From contig NC_068933.1 in assembly GCF_023091745.1 (NCBI RefSeq), positions 21,084,001-21,148,000 of the forward strand: a stretch of 64,000 nucleotides of DNA, given 5' to 3'. The stretch comes from Budorcas taxicolor (taxonomy: Eukaryota > Chordata > Mammalia > Artiodactyla > Bovidae). The position numbers were made by a program, and so were the translations under genes. This document shows positions 1 through 11,379 of the stretch, one piece after another. Numbering within the stretch: position 1 is the stretch's first letter; the number at the start of each line of letters is the position of its first letter. The notes under the pieces are model-generated. The model was not told where the DNA came from. It was given only the letters and a program-made list of their open reading frames with translations, and ran no database searches.

Positions 1-422
1 GGGGGAGATAGTCAATCCAACATAATCACAATAAATTTGCCTCACTGAGGGGGTGATTAAACAGAGACTTGAAATAGGTGAGGGTTAGGCAGCAAGATAC
101 CTGGAGGAAGAGAATGCTAGACAAAGCAAAAAGCCAAAGTCATTCTATAAAGAGTCGTGTCTACTATAGCCAAAGAGCGGTAGGTTTCTATATAAACAGG
201 CAGAGGGATGGGCTTAGTAGCTCTGAGCAGACTGGGATGAAGAAAAGACTGCTGGAAATTAATAGCGTTAGAAGGAAATACTGACAATACAGAAGAAAAA
301 GGACAGAGTTGCTTCCTGGGAAGGGAGTGGATCGGGTCTGGTTAATGGGAGAAAAGACCAGTGTTGGACAGAAGATGAAATAGGAATGCAGAGTGGATAG
401 GTGCAGAGAGGTGGAAGGGGAA
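1..422 (-). repeat. Possible L2 LINE remnant
   Basis: The first 150 bases resemble the reverse complement of the L2 3' region: 'cctcactgagg', then 'gacttgaaataggtgaggg', then 'cctggaggaagagaatgct'. The similarity fades after about base 150. This is recall-based and weak; a BovB tail interrupts the block at 423. No coding frame of interest is seen. Confidence 0.35.
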
Positions 423-815
423 GGCTGAGTGCTGAACAATTGATGCTTTTGAACTGTTGTGTTGGAGAAGACTCCTGAAGAGTCCCTTGGACTGCAAGGA
501 GATCCAACCAGTCAATCTTAAAGGAAATCAACCCTGAATATTCATTGGAAGGACTGATGCTGAAGCTGAAGCTCTAATACTTTGGCCATCTGATATGATG
601 AGCTGATTTACTGGAAAAGACCCTGATGTGGGGCAAGATTGCAAGCAGGAGGGAAGGGGGCAACAGAGGATGAAATGGTTAGATAGCATCACCAACTCAG
701 TGGACACGAATTTTAGCAAACTCTGGGAAATAGTGAATGGTAGGGAAGCCTGGCGAGCTGCAGTCCATGGGGTCACAAAGAGTCGGACATGACTTAGTTA
801 CTGAACAACAACAGA
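423..815 (+). mobile_element. BovB LINE, 5'-truncated 3' tail
   Basis: The sequence encodes the degenerate C-terminal tail typical of BovB (RTE clade). Recognisable blocks run in order: the 'gatgcttttgaactg' block, 'agtcccttggactgcaagg', 'ggaaggactgatgctgaag', 'cagtccatggggtcacaaag', and the ending 'ctgaacaacaacag'. About 390 bp of a roughly 3.2-3.4 kb element remain, so this is a dead 5'-truncated copy. No clear target-site duplication was found. Confidence 0.9.
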
Positions 816-3800
816 GGTCATCAGGTGAGAGAGAGGATGGAGGAGGACGTGTTGGAGGTTTGACAATGCAGGAGAAGGTATATGTTAGGTCTAGGAGATG
901 TAAAGAATAACTGGTCTAGGGAACTACAGTGTAACTGCTGGGACCTGCTTACAGTTCGTTACTGAGAATATCTGATGTAGTTGTTTCTCTCTAACAATCA
1001 TCAGCCGTATAGGTGCAGGCATCCAAAAGGCAGAAAGCTGAATTTAACCAGAGTTTTGATTTTGTTCAGGGAGCATGACAGATTGACAGAGAGGTGTATG
1101 CAAAGGATGAATACAATTTTTGACAGCAAAGTTCAAGCTTATTAAGGAGGCTTATGTGAAATTAAGGGTAACTGGTAAGATTAGAGAACCAGAAATACTT
1201 GTGAAGTATTAAAAGAAGTACATGGACCAGTCTGGCAATGGAAGCCAGTGAGTGGGAGGCAATGGAGATTACAGGTTGGTTGCAGGAATCTATAGAGACT
1301 AGATCTTGAATATACGCATCAGACTGAGAGTAGATGTCAGAATGAGAGATGTGATCATCAAAAGAAAATTTAAGAAATTGAGAGGCATAGATTGCTCTTG
1401 TCCCTGTTCTGGCTGGAATGAGAACACAGTATTGGGTCGGAAACATCCAACTATGTTGGACCTGTCTGTGACCTTGATGATATCTTCGACGTAGAACAAA
1501 GCAACCCAACAGAAGAAGCTAAAGTCCCTGAGAACTCTAAGGGACAGAACTTGTTGACCTGCTGATCTAGACTGCTTGCCTCTGCACACTCGCTTCAGCT
1601 CCTGTTTGTGGATTCCCGTTACTCACAACAGAAACTGACTTTCCTGCAAGCCCGTGGTTCTCACTCCCAGGTTTCCTCCCTCACCTGAATTTACCCCTTC
1701 ATTTGTTTAAATTCTAGAGTTAGGTTTTATAAAAGTCTCTTTCATCCTTTGAGACCTAGAATGAGAACCAAATACTCCATCCAGCATTACTTGGCTCCCT
1801 TGGGCAGAAGGAACCCCTTCTGTCACCTTTTGTGTGTCTCTAAACTTTGAGTATTAAACTTGAAGTTCTGAATTCATTGTATGTGAGGCACAGCCTTGTG
1901 TAATCTTAGAGCACATCTCAGCATGGTGTGTAGCTGATAGTAAGACCTCAAATACTAGTTGGACGAATCGCTGCTTTGACACCAGTCAGGCAGAATGAGC
2001 TCACCAGAGATCTTTGATACAATAAAGGGCAGCTCAGAGAAAACCTCACTCTCACCAGTGTTAGCAGATCAAAAAGGAAATGGACTCTGACTTCAGACAT
2101 GTGTATCAGAGAGATCTCCGGGAGCGGTCTGCTTCAAAAAGGACAAAACAAATCCCTGAGCCTTGCTTCAGAAGTGTGACAACTCCAGTCTATTCCAGAA
2201 AGAAAAAAAGGAAAAGAAGATGAAGAAGAAGGGAAAAATCCAGCTATGATGAAATGCTTGTGTAGAACTTGACCATGGACAGTTCTGAACTTGCAACTAT
2301 TTCTTAGCAGGGTGGTAAGGATAATGGCGACAGGGGCATAGAACTCTCCATGGCTTCTATGAAAAGTCAGCTGTGAAGGGGTGTGTGAGAGAAAGAGTGT
2401 TCTACGACTAAGCGGAGCAGCCAGTGCAGGCAGCCCTTCTGCTGAGAACCCTTGACTTAAAAAGACACACAGAGAAAACAATGTCACAACAGGAGATGCG
2501 CCTTAAATCAGAATTTATACATTTCTCCAGAACAACGCTATTTAAATGCTATTTTAACTTATCATACTCCTAGTAAATCTCTCTAGTTTTTGGTGTGTTT
2601 TTTTTCCAGCTATAACCACCACAGGCAGACGCAATGAAATGTGCATCCTGAGTTATCATCGGGCTGGCTTGCTCCAAGAAATGCTCGGTGAGATGCCTGT
2701 GGCCTGATCTATGTGTTGTCCATAAGTGCTGCTTCATTTCTGTTTGAATCCACAGAACTTTTTCTAATCTGAGTAGTCAACCCTGTTCCTCTCTTGTCAG
2801 CTACAATCTGAGAGTTCACCTTTCATTCTAGCTTGGATTTTTTTACTCTCAAAAAAGGAGGTTTTATTTAGCTCCTTTTGAATAAGAAGGTCACTTTTTC
2901 CTTGGGGTTCAAGCCAAAAACAACCTCCAGCCCTCTTGGTTCATGCTATGACACTGCTCGTGAATCAAGTTTAATCATATTCCTCATCCAACCAACGATG
3001 ATAGTTACAATTTAGCACTTCACACCAGCAATAATACAGGAATGAACAAATTTCCATCAGGATACAAAAAGAAACCATCAATCTTGGGTAAATTTTCATA
3101 GTTGTAAGTTTTGTATGCGCACTAGAATTAAGAGGATGTCTCCTTACTTCCGTTAAGGTAATTAAAGCTCCAAGACTCTATTTTTCCTAGAAAACTTGAC
3201 TTTCCCTCACCTGCTGCTCCCTGCCACACCTTATCAAGTTACTTCAAAATTGCTTAATTTTCTCAGTTCACTTTATCTATATTCATAGGACTTGTCTCAG
3301 TAACTGAAACTCAATTTCAAAACACTTGCATCATATTATTTCTTCTAATATTTATTGAGTGCCTTCAGGGGTGCACAGAATTATATTATGCATAAGCTGA
3401 GGTTGGGAGAAGACAATCCTTACCTCTGCCTGGAGCCCTGGACTTACCACAAATACATTGATATAGAAGAGACAGGGAAAATTACTAAAGAGACATACAG
3501 CTTTGATCGTAGAAGTTCAGAAGCAGTGCTGGCAAGGGAGAGGTTAAATCTGATAGCATGATGCAGTCTGCCAGAATTTGATATGGCGCTTCTGAGTGAG
3601 TAAGAAATCATCAATGCACATTTGCTGTGATATAGATTCAGCTTTCATTGTGTCTGAACAAAACCTTATTTTTCTTGCACCTTATCCTTTGATGCTCCAG
3701 AAGCCATTCAGTTGCCAAGGAATAGGCCAACAAATCACTAGCAAGCACGTTTCACAAGACGATCATATAACCTCATGACTGATGGCCGTTTTGTAATGTT

Positions 3801-4050
3801 CCTAAGTTTTTAAAGGGTTTCCTTTATAGTAAGCTGTAATAAAATTAACGTGAGTTATTCTCAGATAGTTAATATACAAAATATGTAAATCATGAAAATG
3901 GATACTAATCATAGCAGTGTTTTTCCAGAGATTCAGTAGAAATGAAATAACCAACCAGTGTCACCTCCTCCTCCCACACACATACACACACACACTTTGC
4001 ATCACCTGTGTAACAGAAGGCCACAGATTGTGCTGAAATTAGAATCTCCC
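816..4050. other. Unassigned non-coding DNA
   Basis: No gene, RNA or repeat could be recognised with confidence. Open frames are short and have no family resemblance. There is a short (CA)n run near 3974-3996 and a trace of a 'tatttattgagtgcc' L2/MIR-like phrase near 3348. Old, decayed repeats may be present below my ability to recognise them. Confidence 0.5.
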
Positions 4051-4405
4051 TAGTTGTTTTAGCAGAGCTGCCGTCCTGAAACACCACGATGGTTAAACAA
4101 TAGAAATGTGTTTTCTCACAGTTCTAAGGGCTTCAAGCCCAAGCCCAAGGTTTTGGCAGGTTTGGGTTTTCCCTATGTCCTCACATGACCCGTCTCCTGA
4201 GTGGGCAAATTCTTGGTGTTTCTTCTGCTTCTTATAAGAACCTGAGTCACATCAGATTAGAGCTCAATCCTTGTGGCTCATTTAGCCCTTGTCACCTCTT
4301 TAAAGTCTCATCTCTAACTGCAGTCACATTCTGAGGTAATAGGGGTTAGGGCTTGAACATATGAATTGGGGGGTGGGGGGTACAATTCATTGTATAACTG
4401 TGGCA
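4051..4405 (-). mobile_element. MLT1-type (ERVL-MaLR) solo LTR
   Basis: Read on the minus strand, the block has the order of a MaLR LTR: a start near 'accccccacccccaattcatatgtt', 'cctaaccc', 'cagaatgtgact', 'ttcttataagaag', 'catgtgaggaca', 'agaactgtgagaaaaca', and a U5-like 'ttgtttaacc...ggcagctctgc'. There is no internal retroviral sequence, so it is a solo LTR. It is heavily diverged and predates ruminants. The subfamily is not resolved. Confidence 0.7.
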
Positions 4406-4548
4406 GTTGTTCAGTTGACCAGTAAATCAATGAACACTTCCAGGCAGCTGTAAACATTATGCTGTAACATTACATTGGGGTGTGTTGCTAAGGATATGCT
4501 GAAGGGCAAAGGCGAATACACAAGCCCCTTGAAATGCAGAATCTCTTG

Positions 4549-4735
4549 CTCTGTGTGCATGCCTGTTGAGTTGCTTCAGTCGTGTCTGACTCTGGACAAC
4601 TCTATGGATTGTATCCCACCAGGCTCCTCTGTCTATGGAATTCTCCAGGCAAGAATACCAAAGTGGGTTGCCATGCCCTCCTCCAGGGGATCTTCCCAGC
4701 CTCGGGATCTAACCCGTGGTTCTTGACCACTGGCG
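4549..4735 (-). mobile_element. Bov-tA type SINE, diverged
   Basis: Reverse-orientation ruminant SINE: 'gttgcttcagtcgtgtctgac', 'ccaggctcctctgtc', 'ttctccaggcaagaatac', 'ggggatcttccc', then a decayed tRNA-derived head. The terminal 'gccaccagggaagcc' is lost or mutated. Confidence 0.85.
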
Positions 4736-4773
4736 CCGCCCTCTTTCTCTAGCAGCCTGTGAATATTTTTTAC

Positions 4774-4918
4774 ATAAAAGGAGATCGGTTTTGCCGTACA
4801 TCAACATGAATCCGCCACGGGTATATGGTATATGGCAAAACCAATACAATATTGTAAACTAATTAACCTCCAATTAAAATAAATAAATTTATATTAAAAA
4901 AAATAAAAGGAGATTGGG
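4774..4918 (+). mobile_element. Ruminant L1 3' end, 5'-inverted (twin-primed), with TSD
   Basis: A very short L1 insertion ends in the usual ruminant L1 tail ('ccaatacaatattgtaaac', 'taattaacctccaattaaa', A-rich end at about 4902). Its left part, 4791-4822, is the same L1 tail in reverse ('tacatcaacatgaatccgcc'). 'tatggcaaaacc' is therefore present as an inverted and a direct copy. The target 'ataaaaggagat' occurs at 4774-4785 and 4903-4914. This is the structure expected from twin priming. Confidence 0.8.
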
Positions 4919-4920
4919 TT

Positions 4921-6171
4921 CTTCACTTCTAAGAGAAAAGTTCATTGTGCCTGATTGCTTACCTATACAACATCCATCCTGACTTTTTTTTTTTTTTTAG
5001 CTATTTCTAGCATGAATCTAGTCTCTAATGGGAGGAGAGAGAAAGACAGAGGCACTTGACTGAGCAATAGAACTTGTGGGATTTAGAGCACTCTGAAACC
5101 ACTGGGTAAGAAGTGATTGCAATTTCAGTGTGGTGGGATACACAATGATAAGGCAGAGAGGGAATGAGGCGGAGAGGGAGGGGAGAACCGCACACAGGCT
5201 TGAACCTGAGCCTTAAACCTTCCTGGTTGCAGGGCCTTGATTAAGCTTAACTTTCAGTCTTCGCTGCATAACGCTAATATGAGACATGGTAGGTTTCTAG
5301 AAAGGTAAGAGTAGTATATACTCCAAAGAAAGCTCATTACGTTGCCAAGTCCCATCGACTGCCATTTCATATTTACTTCTTCAAGTATTTTGCAGTCTCC
5401 ATTCATTAACGGTGAATTACAAGCATTTTATGAAGGGTTGACTATTTAAAAGCACTAAGTGGCTGTTGGATATAAAAAACAATTGAAGGAATATTTTTTG
5501 TTCTTAATAAGCTTGTCTATTCTACTGATGGAAAGGGCATATAAATAGTTTTCTACGTATTGCTTGCATTGAACATTTACATATGGTACCTAAATTAAAT
5601 TCAAATAATGAGTAAAACTTGAGTGTCTACTTTCTGATAGGCACTATGTTAGGAGCCAGGGTGACAAAGACAGTGGTGCCTGGAGAAGAATTTATTGAAT
5701 TTGCTCTTATTCAAAGCACTAACACTAGAAATTAAAAATTCTAAACTCATTTATGTCATATATGTCATATTCTCTGTTTATATTCTCATCTATAGTAGTG
5801 TCAAAATTACAAACTCATAAGTGAGTCATTAATAATATTCTGAGTATGTCTAAAGGTCTTTGGGCACGGATATAATTCAAATTGACACTTCAATTAATCA
5901 CATGATGTCATGTACTTGCAACATTTTTATCTCATGAAAATCTTTTAGTCATTTCAAAGTGTTTCATAGTGTTTAGATATTTATAAGGTCCCATTAAATT
6001 TCTGGTAATATCCATTTTATATGGATTTGCTCCAAAATTAATCTGTAGAGCATGATATTAGAAATTAAGAGAGTTTTCAGTTAGGTAATGCTTTCTGTTC
6101 AAATTGCACTTTACAGAAATCATTTTGTGCTTTAGGATATATGTCAACAAGTCACTCCTTGGATATAGGGG
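4921..6171. other. Unassigned non-coding DNA with a faint L2/MIR trace
   Basis: AT-rich sequence without a recognisable gene. A poly-T run lies at about 4983-4999. Around 5600-5690 the phrase 'gataggcactatgttagg' followed by 'ggtgacaaagacagtg' resembles the L2/MIR end in minus orientation, with low confidence. Confidence 0.45.
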
Positions 6172-6556
6172 CTGCCAGAATTGATGCTTTTGAACTGTGG
6201 CATTGGAGAAGACTCTTGAGGGTCCCTTGGACCCAACCAGTCCCAGGAAATCCAACCAGTTCATCCTAAAGGTGATCAGTCCTGACTGTTCACTGTAAAG
6301 ACTGATGCTAAAGCTGAAACTCCAATATGTGGCCCTTGATGCGAATAACTGACTCATTGGAAAAGACCCTAATGCTGGGAAAGATTGAAGGCAGGAGGAG
6401 AAGGGGATGACAGAAGATGAGATGGTTGGATGGCATCACTGACTCTATGGACATGAGTTTGAGTAAGCTCCAGGAGTTGGTGATGGACAGGGAGGCCTGG
6501 TGTGCTGCAGTCCATGGGGTCGCAAATAATCGGACACGACTGAGTGACTGAACTTC
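6172..6556 (+). mobile_element. BovB LINE, 5'-truncated 3' tail
   Basis: The copy starts at 'ccagaattgatgcttttgaac' and runs through 'ccttggacccaaccagtccc', 'gctgggaaagattgaagg', 'gagatggttggatggcatc' and 'cagtccatggggtcgcaa' to 'gactgagtgactgaactt'. It carries a local rearrangement near 6228-6262, where the 'aaccagtcc' phrase is repeated. It is about 385 bp long and non-functional. The bases just after it ('attcaatcattcaacag', up to about 6670) resemble an old L2 end. Confidence 0.9.
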
Positions 6557-6859
6557 ATTCAATCATTCAACAGACTTTACTGGAAACTATAGGGCTAGAA
6601 GTCCTCTTCTGGTGACAAAATAGGCATAGCAGGGCAAGGCATCTGCCTTCATGGAAAGTGCAATGACTTTTTTTATTTTTAAAAGGGCAATGAATAAAAT
6701 TATTTTAAAAATAGAATGCAATAATATAACACAAAGTATTCAGTTATGGAATTAATTTAACACATTTGGTATTTTCGAATAAATTTAATCCTTGCAGATT
6801 TATTTATTTTGCCTTCTTCCAGCTACACTAAGCTGTGTGAATGTGGTCCAGTACACAAC

Positions 6860-6891
6860 TGCAGTGCCCAATATTCCCACCAGATGGCGAT
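6860..6891 (+). promoter_or_regulatory. Candidate CTCF site with upstream motif
   Basis: The core 'ccaccagatggcgat' (6877-6891) fits the CTCF consensus CCASYAGRKGGCRST at every position but one (A instead of S near the end). Eight bases upstream, 'tgcagtgcc' (6860-6868) matches the separate upstream CTCF motif seen in two-part sites. The site lies in unassigned DNA, not in any SINE I can recognise. Binding is inferred, not shown. Confidence 0.6.
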
Positions 6892-8656
6892 ATATGGTGA
6901 GTGACAGTTCTATCTGAGTCAAGCTTTCCATTTCTCAGCCTTCATTTCTACTTGGCAGCTTTCTAGCAAGACTATAAAATTATCTCAGAAACTGACTGAA
7001 TGCTTGGAGTATATTGAACTCATCTGATAGGGTTCATAAAACTTTGTTTACATCTGTAAGATGACATGCATTTGAAGAGCCTAATATGAAAAAGGGGAAT
7101 TAAAGAAATAGATTACCACTCTTTCATTTCCCAGATTTTGTTACAAAAATAATCAAAGTATATTTAGGGAAGATTAAAATTAAAGCTTTCTGTATGATTC
7201 ATTTAAAATATAAATTGTTTTTGCTTTTGTTCTAACTATAAATCCATAGAACAAATGAAAAATATTACAGTAGTTAACATCAAAGTCATGTAATTTTGTT
7301 TGGGAAAGACAGATGACATTAATGAAAGAGCTATAAAATAAATATTATAAGAGTACAGAGTAGCTATTTGATTAGAAATTGATCTTAGAAGGTTTGACCT
7401 ACTTTTCTCTGATTAAATGCAACCCCCTGAAGGTATTTTGAACACACGTAGCACTTTTACAAATACAGTTAGTATCTTCTTTCTTTAAAATCTTTAATGC
7501 CTTTTTCTTAAAATGCTATATGTTGAAATTTGTGCTCTGAAAAAAAAACGTCTGTCACAGACAATAGTGTATAATTCAGACAGGTAAAAAATGATGCGTA
7601 AATTATGGAAAGTAGAAAGTTCTTGAAAGACTATTATTAAAATCCTTATAAGTAAGAAACATTAATAAACTTCTGGCAGGATTTCTGTTGAATTGTCTTA
7701 TTCAATTTTCCCACAGTTGGGAGCAAGGAGTTAGATATTGTACAACTTCAAGTGGACTCTTGCTTGATCAAGTTCACAGTCGAAGGAGAGCAATATATGC
7801 CTGTCTGTGGAAGGCTTGCATCCCAGGAGGACTCATGAATCAGAATTTATTACCTGGTTTTATCAACATACCAAAAGAAGATCCATCTCTCTTAGGTGGA
7901 CTCATTAAGCAAACCCCTGGGACAGATGTATGAAAACCTACTGCCAATTTATTTTGTTCACAATGAGAAAGAAGTTCAATTGTCGCTGAAACTGAGATAC
8001 TTATAATGGATCATGTAATTTTCTCTCAATGGGCAGAATTACTTGAGAGGCCACATTACAATCAGAAGGTTTCCTGGTGATTATGTGTTTTAAGACACTC
8101 TTTAAACCAGAGGTAGTCCTCATTTTTGTTCTAAAATAGCAATAAACTTGAAGTTTCATGAAAACAAGAAATCTGAAGATCAGTCAAAATGTAGTCATGC
8201 TGCTTCTTCATTTGCTATTCAAAACAATATTACCTAATATCAATCAACAGTAAAATGGGTACATCAGTTATCGCACATTCATATCACAAATTACTGTATG
8301 CAATGAAAATAGATAGATCAAAGCTATATATGCCACATGATAAATCTCAAAGACAGTGTTGCATGTATTTCGGCTCCTTTTTTCGTAAAAGAAAAATAGG
8401 AACTACCGTCTGTCTACAGAACACGCTGTCAAAGCTCACATTACACATAAAGTAGGTAGAAAAAGAATAATTTTAAACACTAGGAAAGAACTTGCCTCTA
8501 GCGAGAACAAGTCCAAGATGGGGATGTGTGTTGTCAATGCTCTTTTTTTTCTTTTTTAACTGAGTATGGGTTACATGGATATTTGTTAAACTGTATCGAA
8601 TAGATTGAGCTATGTAAAACTGATCATTTGATATACAAAATAGCAATTTTGTATCA
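6892..8656. other. Unassigned non-coding DNA
   Basis: AT-rich sequence with no recognised repeat. A short open segment (about 7717-7837) follows an acceptor-like 'ttttcccacag' and is discussed as a finding. No matching donor site or homologous family is evident. Confidence 0.5.
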
Positions 8657-10556
8657 GTTCAGTTCAGTTGCTCAGTGGACCCCATGAATCGCAGCACGCC
8701 AGGCCTCCCTGTCCATCACCAACTCCCGGAGTTCACTCAGACTCACGTCCATCGAGTCCATGATGCCATCCAGCCATCTCATCCTCGGTCGTCCCCTTCT
8801 CCTCCTGCAACCAATCCCTCCCAGCATCAGAGTCTTTTCCAATGAGTCAACTCTTTGCATGAGGTGACCAATGTACTGGAGTTTCAGCTTCAGCATCATT
8901 CCTTCCAAAGAACCCAAAGAACACCCAGGACTGATCTCCTTCAGAATGGACGGGTTGGATCTCCTTGCAGTCCAAGGGACTCTCAAGAGTCTTCTCCAAC
9001 ACCACAGTTCAAACGCATCAATTCTTCAGCACTCAGCCTTCTTCACAGTCCAACTCCCGCATCCATACATGACTACTGGAAAAACCATAGCCTTGACTAG
9101 ACGGACCTTAGTCGGCAAATAATGTCTCTGCTTTTGAATATGCTATCTAGGTTGGTCATAACTTTTCTTCCAAGGAGTAAGCGTCTCCTAATTTCATGGC
9201 TGCAGTAACCATCTGCAGTGATTTTGGAGCCCGAAAAAATAAAGTCTGATACTGTTTACACTGTTTCCCCATCTATTTGCCATGAAGTGATGGGACCAGA
9301 TGCCATGATCTTCGTTTTCTGAATGTTGAGCTTTAAGCCAAGTTTTTCACTCTCCTCTTTCACTTTCATCAAGAGGCTTCTTAGTTCCTGTTCACTTTCT
9401 GCCATAAGGGTGGTGTCATCTGCATATCTGAGGTTATTGATATTTCTCCCGGCAATCTGGATTCCAGCTTGCCTTTCTTCCAGTCCAGGGTTTCTCATGA
9501 TGTACTCTGCATAGAAGTTAAATAACCAGGGTGACAATATGCAGCCTTGACATACTCCTTTCCCTATTTGGAACCAGTCTGTTGTTCCATGTCCAGTTCT
9601 AACTGTTGCTTCCTGACCTGCATATAGGTTTCTCAAGAGGCAGGTTAGGTGGTCTGGTATTCCCATCTCTCTCAGATTTTTCCACAGTTTATTGTGATCC
9701 ACACAGTCAAAGGCTTTGGCATAGTCAATAAAGCAGAAATAGATGTTTTTCTGGAACTCTCTTGCTTTTCCCATGATCCAGCGGATGTTGGCAATTTGAT
9801 CTCTGGTTCCTCTGCCTTTTCTAAAACCAACTTGAACATCAGGAAGTCCACAGTTCACGTATTGCTGAAGCCTGGCTTGGAGAATTTTGAGCATTACTTT
9901 ACTAGTGTGTGAGATGAGTGCAATTGTGCGGTACTTTGAGCATTTTTTGGCATTGCCTTTCTTTGGGATTGGAATGAAAACTGACCTTTTCCAGTCCTCT
10001 GGCCACTGCTGAGTTTTCCAAATTTGCTGGCATATTGAGTGCACCACTTTCACAGCATCATCTTTCAGGATTTGAAATAGCTCAACTGGAATTCCATCAC
10101 CTCCACTAGCTTTGTTCATAGTGATGCTTTCTAGGGCCCACTTGACTCCACATTCCAGGATGTCTGGCTCTAGATGAGTGATCACACCATGGTGATTATC
10201 CGGGTCATGAAGATCTTTTTTGTACAGTTCTTCTGTGTATTCTTGCCACCTCTTCTTAATATCTTCTGCTTCTGTTAGGTCCAGACCATTTCTGTCCTTG
10301 ATCGAGCCCATCTTTTCATGAAATGTTCCCTTGGTATCTCTAATTTTCTTGAAGAGATCTCTAGTCTTTCCCATCCTGTTGTTTTCCTCTATTTCTTTGC
10401 ATTGATCGCTGAAGAAGGCTTTCTCATATCTTCTTGCTATTCTTTGGAACTCTGCATTGAGATGCTTGTATCTTTCCTTTTCTCCTTTGCTTTTTGCCTC
10501 TCTTTTTTTCACAGCTATTTGTAAGGCCTCCCTAGACAGCCATTTTGCTTTTTTGC
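8657..10556 (-). mobile_element. BovB LINE, 1.9 kb, 5'-truncated
   Basis: This minus-strand copy has its 3' end at the 'agttcagttcagttg' run (8657) and its 5' break near 10556, just upstream of the 'aagcaaaatggctgtc' codons. It therefore lacks the 5' UTR and the whole apurinic-type endonuclease domain, but it keeps the linker, the reverse transcriptase domain and the C-terminal tail. Codons after about 9256 and into the tail are broken by stops and frameshifts. The tail continues in another frame at about 8672-8986. No clear target duplication is visible. Confidence 0.92.
9256..10554 (-). pseudogene. BovB ORF2 fragment: reverse transcriptase domain
   Basis: This open frame of over 418 codons encodes the linker and reverse transcriptase of a BovB (RTE) retrotransposon. 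Numbering from the valine codon at 10512, visible RT motifs are FIDYAKAFD (about 261-269, motif A aspartates), GCILSP (about 323-328, motif B region) and YADD (363-366, catalytic motif C). They lie in normal order. RTE polymerases carry out target-primed reverse transcription. Here the endonuclease is missing through 5' truncation, there is no native start codon, and the frame ends soon after 'WQIDGETV', before the C-terminal tail. The element cannot move on its own. The frame may look open because it is fairly young rather than selected. Confidence in identity is high; host function is not suggested. Confidence 0.9.
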
Positions 10557-10706
10557 AAATAAGTTATATTTATCAGTTAAAAATCTATGTTTCTTAGCAT
10601 TCTATCTGCATCTCTACAGGTGGTTAGGTAAAAGAAATGTTAATAGACATGTATATGATTTTATTGTATACACACATATTTCCATGTTCTGTCAATTGAG
10701 AGGACT

Positions 10707-11032
10707 AGAAGCAATGACTACCAATCCTAAAGCAAATCAATCCTGAATATTCACTGGAAGGACTGATGCTGAAGCTGAAGCTCCAATACTTTGGCCACCT
10801 GATGCAAAGAGTTGACTCATTGGAAAAAACTCTGATGATGGGAAAGATTCAGGGCAAGAGGAAAAGGGGGCAACAGAGGATGAGATGGTTGGATGGCATC
10901 ATTGACTCAATGGATATCAGTTTGAGAAAACTTTGGGAGATAGTGGAGGACAGCGGAGCCTGGCGTGCTGCAGTCCATGGGGTTGCAAAGAGTCAGACAG
11001 AACATAGCGAATGAACAGCAAGAAGCAATGAC
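10707..11032 (+). mobile_element. BovB LINE tail with 12-bp target duplication
   Basis: A 5'-truncated BovB of about 300 bp starts near 'aaagcaaatcaatcctgaa' and ends at 'cgaatgaacagca'. It is flanked by perfect direct repeats 'agaagcaatgac' at 10707-10718 and 11021-11032. The duplication marks this as a discrete target-primed insertion. Confidence 0.92.
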
Positions 11033-11196
11033 ACCTCTGTAGCAGTAAGTACACCTAACACCGTAATCAAGGTCTTTAATGCCATTCTCCAACAAAGTAA
11101 CCAGGGGTTCCTACAGAAATGGATGATTATAGGACCAAAGTAGGAAATATATAAGATGAGCCTAGAATATCCTGTAGAGTCATAACATAAGGAAAT

Positions 11197-11218
11197 TCTC
11201 TCTCTCTCTCTCTCTCTC
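11197..11218. repeat. (TC)11 microsatellite
   Basis: Eleven uninterrupted TC units, followed by a short CA-rich stretch. It is likely to be length-variable between individuals. Confidence 0.95.
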
Positions 11219-11379
11219 ACAAACACACAATGATGGGGGTAAGTCAAAGGGATATAAGAACCAAATGAAATAGCTCCCAATGGCCAAACTAAAACAATTT
11301 GAGCAACAGAATAAAGCTGTATTGAACTATAACCCTGATTATAAAGTACATATCTGTGATCCATGCTCATATAAGTGAA

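Noticed and set aside
4720..4760. GC-rich 'ggcgccgccctc' as a CTCF or promoter element
   Set aside because: It is the mutated end of a Bov-tA SINE, and the core CTCF pattern is not met.
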